Positions 30,472-37,684 of a stretch of 39,792 bases of DNA are shown piece by piece. The stretch is taken from NCBI GenBank assembly GCA_002328865.1, contig DCWO01000096.1, positions 1-39,792 of the forward strand, in the 5' to 3' direction. A program made the position numbers and the translations under genes. The DNA comes from Dehalococcoidia bacterium UBA2160. GTDB taxonomy: Bacteria > Chloroflexota > Dehalococcoidia > Lucifugimonadales > UBA1123. How positions within the stretch are numbered: position 1 is the first letter of the stretch; every line of letters starts with the position of its first letter. The notes below the pieces were generated by a model. It worked only from the letters and a program-made list of their open reading frames with translations. It did not search any database and was not told the origin of the DNA.

Positions 30472-31371
30472 TCAGACAGACATCGCTAGGATGGTTGCGA
30501 CGAACATCGTGGTGGACGTGTACGCGTTGATTCTTCCGAACGCAATTCCCAATCTGGATAAGTCGGTCGGCGAAACCATCCGGTATTTGTAGCTTAACAA
30601 GCCGGACGCCGCCGCACATCCCACGAAATATGGCCAGGCCAACTCCATCCACAATCCCAGGCCGATCAGCGACGCGACGGCGAGAACGTCGAGGCTTCGG
30701 GCCAGCCGAAATGCGTTCACGACGCCGAATCGCACGGCAACGGAGTTGAGGCCTTCTTGGAGGTGAAACTCTCGATCTTGCGTATGGTAGATAATGTCGA
30801 AGCTGCCCGCCCACAAAGCCACTGCCAGTGACAGCAACACCGGTTGAAGGGACAGGCTGCCGTTGACGCCTATCCAAGCGGCCGACGGCGACATGGCGAG
30901 CGCCCACCCCAAAAGCAGGTTCGCAGCCCACGTAAAGCGCTTGGTGAACGGATACGCCACCAGGTACGCCGCGGCCACCGGCGCCAAGACGACCGACAGC
31001 GTGTTCAGTTGAGACGCCGCGAAAATGAAGATCGCGAAGGCCACGGCGGTCAGCACCGTCATTTCGTTGACTTTGATCAGTCCGCTAGGCAGATGACGAG
31101 CCGAGGCGCGAGGATTCAGGGCGTCGATCTTGCGGTCGATTATCCGGTTCGCGGCCATGCCCACGGTTCGTGCGCTGACCATCGCCACGGTGATCCAGGC
31201 AAACGTTTGCCAACCCGGAAATCCGTCGGCGGCCAGTATCATGCCCATATACGCAAAGGGCAAGGCGAATATGCTCTCGTGGAACCTGATGGCGTCCAGG
31301 AAGAGCGGTCCTTTTCGCAGGACGTGCAGGCGCGAGTGTGTTGCGGTTGTCAGAAGCCGTATTCCTTCCAT
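30472..31371 (-). CDS. ubiA: UbiA-family polyprenyltransferase
   Basis: A 299-aa integral membrane enzyme with about nine hydrophobic helices that transfers a polyprenyl chain to an aromatic acid. The first Asp-rich motif is ANRIIDRKID (NxxxD..D form), and the second is YHTQDREFHLQEGL. Both bind the Mg2+-diphosphate. LRFHESIFALPFAYMG-type wording at the N terminus is typical of 4-hydroxybenzoate or 1,4-dihydroxy-6-naphthoate prenyltransferases. The ATG at 31371 lies inside the end of ubiD (22-nt overlap) and has only a weak ribosome site, suggesting translational coupling. A menaquinone role (MqnP-like) is possible given the UbiD-UbiA-UbiX order. Confidence 0.93.
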   Translation of the reverse strand: MEGIRLLTTATHSRLHVLRKGPLFLDAIRFHESIFALPFAYMGMILAADGFPGWQTFAWITVAMVSARTVGMAANRIIDRKIDALNPRASARHLPSGLIKVNEMTVLTAVAFAIFIFAASQLNTLSVVLAPVAAAYLVAYPFTKRFTWAANLLLGWALAMSPSAAWIGVNGSLSLQPVLLSLAVALWAGSFDIIYHTQDREFHLQEGLNSVAVRFGVVNAFRLARSLDVLAVASLIGLGLWMELAWPYFVGCAAASGLLSYKYRMVSPTDLSRLGIAFGRINAYTSTTMFVATILAMSV

Positions 31372-32804
31372 CTTCGTGTGACCAAGTCCTTGATCTCCTG
31401 AGACATGACGATGTCCTCGGGCCAAGGTCTGGTGCGGCCGTCCATGGCGCCTTTTGCCGTGGCGTCGATCCCCATCTTGCTGCCGAACTTCGGCACGGGA
31501 GTCGCGTGGTCCAGGTCGTCGATAGGGCCGTCAGAGAACACCATGTCCGTTTCAGGATTGATGTTCGCCGTGACGCGCCAAGCTACTTCCGAAGGGTTGT
31601 GGACGTCGACGTTGTGATCGACCACGATGATCGTCTTGGTCAACATCAACAAGCCCATGCCCCAGAGAGCGTTCATGACCTTGCGGGCGTGCCCTGGGTA
31701 CTGTTTGTGCATTGAGACGATCAACAGATTGTGGAAGGCGCCCTCCGCCGGCATGTTCATGTCCACGATCTCGGGCAGGGCCATTCGGAGGGCGGGCAGC
31801 ATGATGCGCTCGGCGGCTTTGCCCATGAAAAAGTCCTCCGTCGGAGGCCGCCCGACCATCGTCGTCGGATATATCGGCTCCCGGCGGTGCGTGATCGCGG
31901 TTACGTGGAAGACTGGGTAATCTTCGGCAGGGGAGTAGTATCCTGTGTGGTCGCCGAAAGGCCCCTCGGCGCGCAGCTCGCCGGGGACGACATACCCCTC
32001 GAGGACGTATTCGGCCTGCGCGGGGACCTCCAGGTCCACGGTTTTGCACTTGACGAGCTCCACCGGGTCCTGCCGGATGAGCCCGGCCACGGCGAATTCG
32101 TCCATGTCCGGAGGCAACGGCATCGAGCCGCTCCACATCGTGGTAGGGTCGCCACCGATTGCGACAGCGACATCCATGCGGTCGAGTCTCCGCTGTTCGC
32201 CTGTGCGATAGTGCTGGGCGCCGCCTTTGTGGGTTTGCCAGTGCATCCCTGTCGTGGACCGGTCGTATACCTGCATGCGGTACATTCCGACGTTTCGACG
32301 TCCACTCTCGGGATCGCGGCTAACCACGAGCGGCAGCGTGATGTAAGGACCCGCGTCACCCGGCCAGCAACGAATTGTTGGGAGGATCCCAAGGTCAACA
32401 TCATCGCCGAGGACGACAACCTCTTGGCACGGGCCGCGCCGAACGACTTTGGGTTGGCTGCGGGCTACTCCCAGGATGTCGCCCAGAGCCCGCACCTTGC
32501 CCATGACCCCGGAGGGCGGACCCTGGGCGAGGTCCAAGAGCTTCATCAGCCGGGCAGTCAGGTCTTCGATGTCATCCACGCCAAGCGCCCAGGCCATGCG
32601 TTGGTGTGTCCCGAACAGGTTGATCACGACAGGCGTTTCGTGACCTTGAACGTTCTCGAAAAGCATCGCCGGACCGCCGGATTTCACCGCACGATCCGCC
32701 AACTCGGTCATCTCGAGTTCAGTGGCGACCGGGACCGAGATACGTTTGAGCTCGCCTCGATCCTCTAGTAGGCTGATGAATTCTCGTAGATCCTTGAGCG
32801 GCAC
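31350..32804 (-). CDS. ubiD: UbiD-family prenyl-FMN-dependent decarboxylase
   Basis: A 484-aa (de)carboxylase of aromatic or alpha,beta-unsaturated acids. It begins PLKDLREFISLLEDRGELKRI, the family N terminus. The prenyl-FMN/Mn site region reads YITLPLVVSRDPESGRRNVGMYRMQ, and the catalytic acidic pair lies in ALPEIVDMNMPAEGAFHN. GPFGDHTGYYSP and VDHNVDVHNPSEVAWR are also diagnostic. The start is GTG 32804, 4 nt after the stop of the fusion gene upstream. UbiX for cofactor synthesis and UbiA for the prenyl acceptor are next door, indicating quinone head-group decarboxylation (4-hydroxybenzoate or dihydroxynaphthoate type). Confidence 0.95.
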   Translation of the reverse strand: MPLKDLREFISLLEDRGELKRISVPVATELEMTELADRAVKSGGPAMLFENVQGHETPVVINLFGTHQRMAWALGVDDIEDLTARLMKLLDLAQGPPSGVMGKVRALGDILGVARSQPKVVRRGPCQEVVVLGDDVDLGILPTIRCWPGDAGPYITLPLVVSRDPESGRRNVGMYRMQVYDRSTTGMHWQTHKGGAQHYRTGEQRRLDRMDVAVAIGGDPTTMWSGSMPLPPDMDEFAVAGLIRQDPVELVKCKTVDLEVPAQAEYVLEGYVVPGELRAEGPFGDHTGYYSPAEDYPVFHVTAITHRREPIYPTTMVGRPPTEDFFMGKAAERIMLPALRMALPEIVDMNMPAEGAFHNLLIVSMHKQYPGHARKVMNALWGMGLLMLTKTIIVVDHNVDVHNPSEVAWRVTANINPETDMVFSDGPIDDLDHATPVPKFGSKMGIDATAKGAMDGRTRPWPEDIVMSQEIKDLVTRRWKEYGF

Positions 32805-32808
32805 GGCG

Positions 32809-33954
32809 CTAGATCGCCTTCGTGGCCTGACGCAGGCCGGTGGAGGATATGTCCGCCCTGAAAGCGGACTCTGGGATTTCGCTGAACATGTCGGCGAAAG
32901 CATCGGGGACCGAAACATCGGCCAGAGTCTTGAACTCGGAGCCATGCAGCCGGCCAGCTACCAGAAATCGGCATCCGTTGGCCCGGATCCGGGAGAGCGC
33001 AAGGATCATCGAGACCGGATCACCGCCGTAGTACATTGGGTCGACCAAGCGTGCCATGGTGTCCCACCCGATGACAAACGTGCATCCGGGAAACAATCGC
33101 GCCTTGTCGGAAAACAGATGCGCCGAACTGACGGACACTGCGGCCGAACCGGCGAACTGTGCGACCCGGTTGCGTACCGCATCCTCGGACAGGCGAGGTT
33201 TGTCGACGTTGGTGACGGAGAGCTCGTATGTCGCCGGCGCGCCGACGATCTCGGATGCGACGGCAGCGAGTTTCCTATGCCCGTCATGCCATGGATCGAA
33301 CGACCCCGACAGGATGCATCCCGCAGATCGAGAATCGGTTTTCGAAGACCCGTCTGGCTCGTATGTCACGCTTCCGATGTGCCCCGCAAGCAGCGCGGCC
33401 AGAGGGTCGTGATATGTCTCGGCCCGATGCTCGACCTGTTCAGAACCGGTCAATTCCAAGTCGATATCGTCCGGAATCGCGGCGGCTTCGGCCAGAGCGC
33501 TGAGAATCAGGCGGCTGACGACAAGGTCCTCTCCTGTGCGATCACGGAGTCCTTTCGACAGGGTGAGGCTCAACGTGCGCCAACCATGAGCATCCCAGAC
33601 ACCCACGTGGCATCGGTGCTCTCCACGTTTGGGCCTGTCGCTCGCGATAGCGGCGGTGCACGACACTCCGACGATGGAATCGGGGCCCGGCGTCAGTCGA
33701 AGTCCGCGAGTGTAAGCTGCCTGAGCCATCGCCCGAGCGGTGTCCGAACTCACGAACTGCTTTGGGATGTTTTGCAGGTAGTCGGTGAACGCTTGCTCCG
33801 AATACGGGACGACGATCTCCAGAACCGTGCGTGACGCACCAGCCACGCCGAGCAGCCAGCCAACCACACCGGTTCCCGCTCCCGAAAGCACAAGAGATGC
33901 CTGGAGCGGCGAGTCGTGGATGCGCTGGACTGTGTCTCTGATAGATGGGTCCAT
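32809..33954 (-). CDS. CinA-like / NMN-adenylyltransferase-like fusion protein
   Basis: 381 aa in two parts. Residues about 15-175 resemble the CinA C-terminal (NMN deamidase, PncC) fold: LSGAGTGVVGWLLGVAGASRTVLEIVVPYS ends in the Tyr-Ser of the usual YSNEAK, but the catalytic Lys position is F56 (YSEQAF). Residues about 210-381 are a nucleotidyltransferase: GSFDPWHDGH (217-226, the HxGH motif), LSVTNVDKPRLS, and a terminal ISSTGLR matching the ISSTxIR motif. This resembles a fusion I recall from plant and some bacterial genomes. It probably acts in NAD-related nucleotide handling. The start is supported by a promoter 23 nt upstream. It heads the quinone operon with a 4-nt gap to ubiD. Confidence 0.85.
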   Translation of the reverse strand: MDPSIRDTVQRIHDSPLQASLVLSGAGTGVVGWLLGVAGASRTVLEIVVPYSEQAFTDYLQNIPKQFVSSDTARAMAQAAYTRGLRLTPGPDSIVGVSCTAAIASDRPKRGEHRCHVGVWDAHGWRTLSLTLSKGLRDRTGEDLVVSRLILSALAEAAAIPDDIDLELTGSEQVEHRAETYHDPLAALLAGHIGSVTYEPDGSSKTDSRSAGCILSGSFDPWHDGHRKLAAVASEIVGAPATYELSVTNVDKPRLSEDAVRNRVAQFAGSAAVSVSSAHLFSDKARLFPGCTFVIGWDTMARLVDPMYYGGDPVSMILALSRIRANGCRFLVAGRLHGSEFKTLADVSVPDAFADMFSEIPESAFRADISSTGLRQATKAI

Positions 33955-33983
33955 GTAACCGTCACGCTTTCATACTCCCGAAC

Positions 33984-34012
33984 ACTATAGTCATGTGCTC
34001 GGAATCGCGCAA
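33984..34012 (-). promoter_or_regulatory. Promoter of the fusion-ubiD-ubiA-ubiX operon
   Basis: On the minus strand: TTGCGC (34007-34012), a 17-bp spacer and TATAGT (33984-33989). The start near 33977 leaves a 23-nt leader. No other strong promoter is visible down to ubiX, supporting a four-gene operon. Confidence 0.55.
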
Positions 34013-34219
34013 CGGTCGTGGCAAGGCTGTACGGCAACGCTGAGGACCCACTCTCCCCAAATAACCGGCCATGTTGGTCCTACGGGCGGACCGTCAGTAG
34101 GCGGAGAGGCAGAGTCGACGGTCGGAGTCAGCCCGGTGGGCATCGACACCCATCGGAAAACGATAACCGTTTCTCGCGCTTGTCGATGTGCTTCGGAAAC
34201 GGCGCAGTCGAGGCCGGCT
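34013..34219. other. Non-coding stretch without recognised features
   Basis: The gap from 33955 to 34280 (326 nt) holds the operon promoter at its left end and a terminator at its right end. In the middle I see only a small AAAACG/CGTTTC inverted repeat near 34155-34175. A 90-codon minus-strand frame crosses it, but that frame runs through the terminator and has no ribosome site. Confidence 0.5.
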
Positions 34220-34263
34220 AAAGAAAATGCCCCGCCTAGATTGAGTGAATCTTGGCAGGGCAT
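34220..34263 (-). terminator. Intrinsic terminator of the repeat-containing surface protein gene
   Basis: On the minus strand a 10-bp stem, ATGCCCTGCC with GGCGGGGCAT (34254-34263 with 34227-34236, one G-T pair), encloses a loop with its own GATT/AATC stem. TTTTCTTT follows. It starts 18 nt after the stop codon. This is the strongest terminator in the window. Confidence 0.85.
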
Positions 34264-34280
34264 CCACGATGTTCCGAAAC

Positions 34281-37200
34281 TTATGCAGGCGGGCGCTGGT
34301 CTGATTCGTCGTCCGTAGGGCTTTCGTCCTCGGCTGCTTCTTCCGCGAGCGTGATCGTATCGTCCTCATCGTCGTCGATGCGGAACGCGTCCATCGGATC
34401 GGGAGCGGGCGGAGACGGAGCTGTTGGCGCTGCTGGTCCCGTGGGTCCGCCAGGTCCACCTTCACCCGGAGCCTGAGGTCCACGCTTCTGCGTGAACATG
34501 TAGAATCCGGCGCCGCCGCCAACCAAGATTACTACCAAGGCCAAAATGCCGAGGATAAGGCCGAGCGAAGACCCCTCGTCCTCGATCGGAGGCGTTGGCG
34601 TCGCCGTTGGCGTCGATGTAGGCGGAACCGGTGTAGGCGGCACTGGCGTCGGTGTATCGGGGACCTGTGCTACTGGTTCAGGTGTCGCGGTGGGCGGCAC
34701 GGGCGTGAAAACCCCTATGGGCGGAATCGTTGGCGTCGCCGTGCGCGCAGGTGTCGCAGTTGGCGACGCCGCCGGCGTAGGCGTGTCCGTCGGTTGCGGC
34801 CTCGGAGTTGGCGGAACGCCGGTCGGAACCGGAATCGACGTCGGCGTCGGTTGCGGCACGCCTGTCGGAGTCGGCAGAGCGGAGCCGATTGAAAATTCGA
34901 AAGTCTCTCTTTCGACTCTAATCTCGTAGAAGCCCGCGGGCCAGGACGTGTTGAACTCGATCGGCGCAGTTTCGCCCGATCGTAGGCTGATGGTGTGCGT
35001 CTTGTCGATTACACCGTTGATCCAAAGGTTCGCCGGGTATACCGCGTCAGTCGTGCCCAAGTTGGTAACCGTCGCGGTAATCTTTGTATCTACGTCTGCA
35101 CGAGGTGCTGGCGGGTCCACTACCAAACCCGAAACTTCGAACTGCTGCACCGGCAACTCGGTGGTGCCAGTAACTGCGACGACCGAGAATCCAGGCACCA
35201 CAACGCTGTACGAGATACGATTCTCATCTTCGCGTACACGTTTCGTTGAGAACGGAACCCAAGTCTCCAACTCTTCGTCAAAGCGGTTGAATTGGATCGA
35301 CCATTTATGGATGTCATTGGCCTCCATCCAACTGTTCTCGACGAAGAAAGTTGTATGGACAGCCTCGAAATCAGATGGCTCGCTGTTGGTAATATCGATC
35401 TCGAAGAGCGAATTCAGTTTCCCAGAAGGAAGATCCGTTATGTTCGACGGCAGAATCGGTTGACCTTCTTCGAGCAGGTTCGTCAAGAATATCTGAGTGT
35501 CGATGCGGTCCGTCGCGGCCTTGGCGAGTATCCGCTCCAGCGGGGGAGGGCTTGCCACTAAAGTGCCCCAACGCCCGCGCCGGGTCTGCGGGACAGTGTA
35601 AACGCTCTCGTTGGGAGACGGGCTCACCACGGTTGGCGGAGGCAACGTTGGGTCGACCGTGGGCGGACTCTCTCCGACGAGTTGCTCAACGGGAACCGAG
35701 ACCAACTTTTCGAAAAGCACCTTCCTCGAGAGGCCATGAAGTTTGTCGGGCGTCAATTCTGGCAGCCGCTCAATGAGCTTCGGCTCCTGCATACTCTCGA
35801 CGACGTCGTTGACCTTGGCGTTGGACACGCCCTGCAGAATCGCTCCGGCTTTCTTGGGTTCCACCTCACTGAGGATGTCCGCGGCCTTGTCTGCGGTCAG
35901 GGCATCCTGGTCGACAATCTGACTAGCCTTAGTCGTATCGACCTTTTCAACGATTGCGGAAGCTTTGGCGGTGCTGACGTTTTCTAGGATTTCGGCACCT
36001 TTGGAGGTTTCGATCTGTTCAACGACTTCGGCGGCTTTAGTGGTTTCGACCCGTTCAACAATCTGAGCGGCCTTCGTAGTCTCGACCAGTTCGATGATTT
36101 CGGCTGCCTTGGCTGAACCGATCTCCTCCGAGTCGAGGATCTCTGCCGCCTTGATGACGCTCAGGTTATCTGATTCCAGAATTGTAGCGGCTTTGCCTGC
36201 GTCCATGGATTCGGACTGCAAAATGGCTGCGCTCTTGTTGACATCCAGCTTGTCGGATGCGAACAAAGAAGCTGCTTTGGTTGCTCGGAATGTTGCTTGA
36301 GTAAGCAACTCAGCGGCTCTATCGGACGTGATCAGGTTTGACTGAAGAATTTCGGCTGCCTTGCTATTCGAAATCTCGTCGGAATTGAGGATCTGTGAGG
36401 CCTTCGACGCTCCGATGTTTTCGGATGCGAGAACATCGGCGGCGAAGTCGGCGGTTATATCGTCGCTTGCGAAAACCGAACCGGCTATGTCGGCGTCGAA
36501 TTCATCGGATTGCAGGATGGTTGCTACGTCGCTTGTTTCAAACAGGCCGCCTACCAATATGCTCGAGGTTTTGCCGGAATCCAGTCCGGCAAAGATTGAC
36601 GCGGTGGAGTCGACGTCAGTCTCCAGCAGGTTGATGAGAGTTTGACTCGCTTGGATCGTCGATAGCTGATCGATCAGGCTGATCTGTTGTACGGCGTTCA
36701 AACTCGTTAGCGATGCGGCTGGAATCGGTGTCGGCGTCAGTGTCGGTATCCTTCGAGTTTGCGTCGAGGGCGTTGGCGTTGGCGTCGCTGTCGCGCCTGT
36801 TGTTGTTGTTGGAAGAACCGTAGCCGTGGGTGTGGGCGTTATAGTCGGCGTGGCGGTCGGCACCGTCGCGGGTTGTTGAGTGGTGCACGCATCTGAGGAT
36901 GCGGTCGCGGCAGACGCGGGCGCAGTCGTCAACGAAGGGATTATCAAGTCCACTTGTATGGTCGCCTGCCCGACTTCGAACGGAATAGACGCAACAGGGC
37001 TTGAATCAGACGATCTGAGCGCTTGCGCCAAAATCCCGTTTGCGTAGAACGTTATCGACTGATCGTTTACACCGCCTTCGATAGCCGAGGTGGCTGGGTC
37101 GTCTGCGCAAACCTGGAAATTGGATTGCGAGCCGTAGTTCAACCCTGCAACTGTTGTGTGGGTTTGGGTAGTCTGAGTACCGACGCCGGTACTCGGGTTG

Positions 37201-37415
37201 ACAGATTGACCGTAATGTATGTTGTTGATGCGGGCCTGAATGCTGACGCCCGCATCGAGGATGTCGCCGGCCTGCGTCCGCACCTGACCGAACAGAACGT
37301 GCGGAGTCTTGGGTTCGGCAGTCGCCGTGGGGGCGCCGGATTCAAGGACAACGGCAACGAATAGGGCAAGCGCCGCCACGAACACGAAAATCGGGAATGC
37401 TCTAGCTAGCACCAT
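34281..37415 (-). CDS. Large membrane-anchored surface protein with alpha-solenoid repeats
   Basis: 1044 aa. Order: signal peptide or anchor (AFPIFVFVAALALFVAVVL, residues 6-24); an exported domain to about 165; a Thr-Pro stalk (TPTITPTPTATV); a repeat region 303-540 of ten 14-residue units (SDEISNSKAAEILQ type), five 12-residue units (VETTKAAQIVER type), one 14-mer and two 12-mers; a Pro-rich linker; a beta domain 640-770 resembling PGF-pre-PGF (FFVENSWMEANDIHKWSI); a CARDB-like domain (ITATVTNLGTTDAVYPANLW); a second Thr-Pro stalk; a transmembrane helix 951-973; QKR; and a 66-residue acidic cytosolic tail. Topology is therefore outside-facing and C-terminally anchored. The repeats look like short amphipathic helices, as in MgtE-N-like solenoids. 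The function is unknown; adhesion or a sheath is plausible. Confidence 0.88.
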   Translation of the reverse strand: MVLARAFPIFVFVAALALFVAVVLESGAPTATAEPKTPHVLFGQVRTQAGDILDAGVSIQARINNIHYGQSVNPSTGVGTQTTQTHTTVAGLNYGSQSNFQVCADDPATSAIEGGVNDQSITFYANGILAQALRSSDSSPVASIPFEVGQATIQVDLIIPSLTTAPASAATASSDACTTQQPATVPTATPTITPTPTATVLPTTTTGATATPTPTPSTQTRRIPTLTPTPIPAASLTSLNAVQQISLIDQLSTIQASQTLINLLETDVDSTASIFAGLDSGKTSSILVGGLFETSDVATILQSDEFDADIAGSVFASDDITADFAADVLASENIGASKASQILNSDEISNSKAAEILQSNLITSDRAAELLTQATFRATKAASLFASDKLDVNKSAAILQSESMDAGKAATILESDNLSVIKAAEILDSEEIGSAKAAEIIELVETTKAAQIVERVETTKAAEVVEQIETSKGAEILENVSTAKASAIVEKVDTTKASQIVDQDALTADKAADILSEVEPKKAGAILQGVSNAKVNDVVESMQEPKLIERLPELTPDKLHGLSRKVLFEKLVSVPVEQLVGESPPTVDPTLPPPTVVSPSPNESVYTVPQTRRGRWGTLVASPPPLERILAKAATDRIDTQIFLTNLLEEGQPILPSNITDLPSGKLNSLFEIDITNSEPSDFEAVHTTFFVENSWMEANDIHKWSIQFNRFDEELETWVPFSTKRVREDENRISYSVVVPGFSVVAVTGTTELPVQQFEVSGLVVDPPAPRADVDTKITATVTNLGTTDAVYPANLWINGVIDKTHTISLRSGETAPIEFNTSWPAGFYEIRVERETFEFSIGSALPTPTGVPQPTPTSIPVPTGVPPTPRPQPTDTPTPAASPTATPARTATPTIPPIGVFTPVPPTATPEPVAQVPDTPTPVPPTPVPPTSTPTATPTPPIEDEGSSLGLILGILALVVILVGGGAGFYMFTQKRGPQAPGEGGPGGPTGPAAPTAPSPPAPDPMDAFRIDDDEDDTITLAEEAAEDESPTDDESDQRPPA
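35796..36509 (-). repeat. Phased 42-bp and 36-bp coding repeats
   Basis: Encodes residues 303-540 of the surface protein. Units of 42 bp (14 aa, consensus S-[DE]-x-[IL]-x-x-x-K-A-A-x-I-L-x) run for ten copies to 36090. Then 36-bp units (12 aa, consensus [VI]-[ED]-T-[TS]-K-A-[AS]-x-[IV]-[VL]-[ED]-x) run for five copies, then one 42-bp unit, then two 36-bp units. Copies are diverged at DNA level, so the array is old and selected on protein. Confidence 0.85.
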
Positions 37416-37560
37416 TCCACCTTATTCATTGTCGGGGAAGCAGTGTAACGTCTTCCGTCGTTTTGAACGAACAAAAAAGTCAACCCTCGCATATAAAGAG
37501 CCGCCTCCCCCGAACCACCGGTCATGGCAAGACTCCGGGCCCCGGGGAGGTCTCTTGTTC

Positions 37561-37602
37561 GCAGCGGGCCTTTTCCCTCAATCTGGGCCCAAGGCCCGCT
37601 GC
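37561..37602. repeat. 10-bp perfect inverted repeat between surface protein genes
   Basis: GCAGCGGGCC (37561-37570) and GGCCCGCTGC (37593-37602) with a 22-nt loop, between two leftward genes. Upstream lies a palindromic CCGGGGCCCGG-type tract. No T tract follows on either strand, so it is a structured RNA element or factor-dependent terminator candidate. Confidence 0.4.
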
Positions 37603-37657
37603 TCGTATTTCCGAACCATTCCTGCTCCCATGGAGCGACTGACTGCCTGACTTGTGT

Positions 37658-37675
37658 CCCCTCCTCGCGGGGGGG
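37658..37675 (-). terminator. GC hairpin with GCGA tetraloop after the edge gene
   Basis: On the minus strand CCCCCCC-GCGA-GGAGGGG folds into a 7-pair stem (one C-A mismatch) capped by a GNRA tetraloop, about 10 nt after the stop codon. It lacks a T tract, so it more likely protects the mRNA 3' end than terminates by itself. Confidence 0.4.
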
Positions 37676-37684
37676 CTTTCCCGT

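Noticed and set aside
33991..34263. 90-codon minus-strand frame before the fusion gene
   Set aside because: It has no ribosome site, runs through a strong terminator, and its composition is not protein-like.
34546..34929. Plus-strand frame of Gly/Val repeats
   Set aside because: It is the antisense reading of the Thr-Pro-rich stalk of the surface protein.
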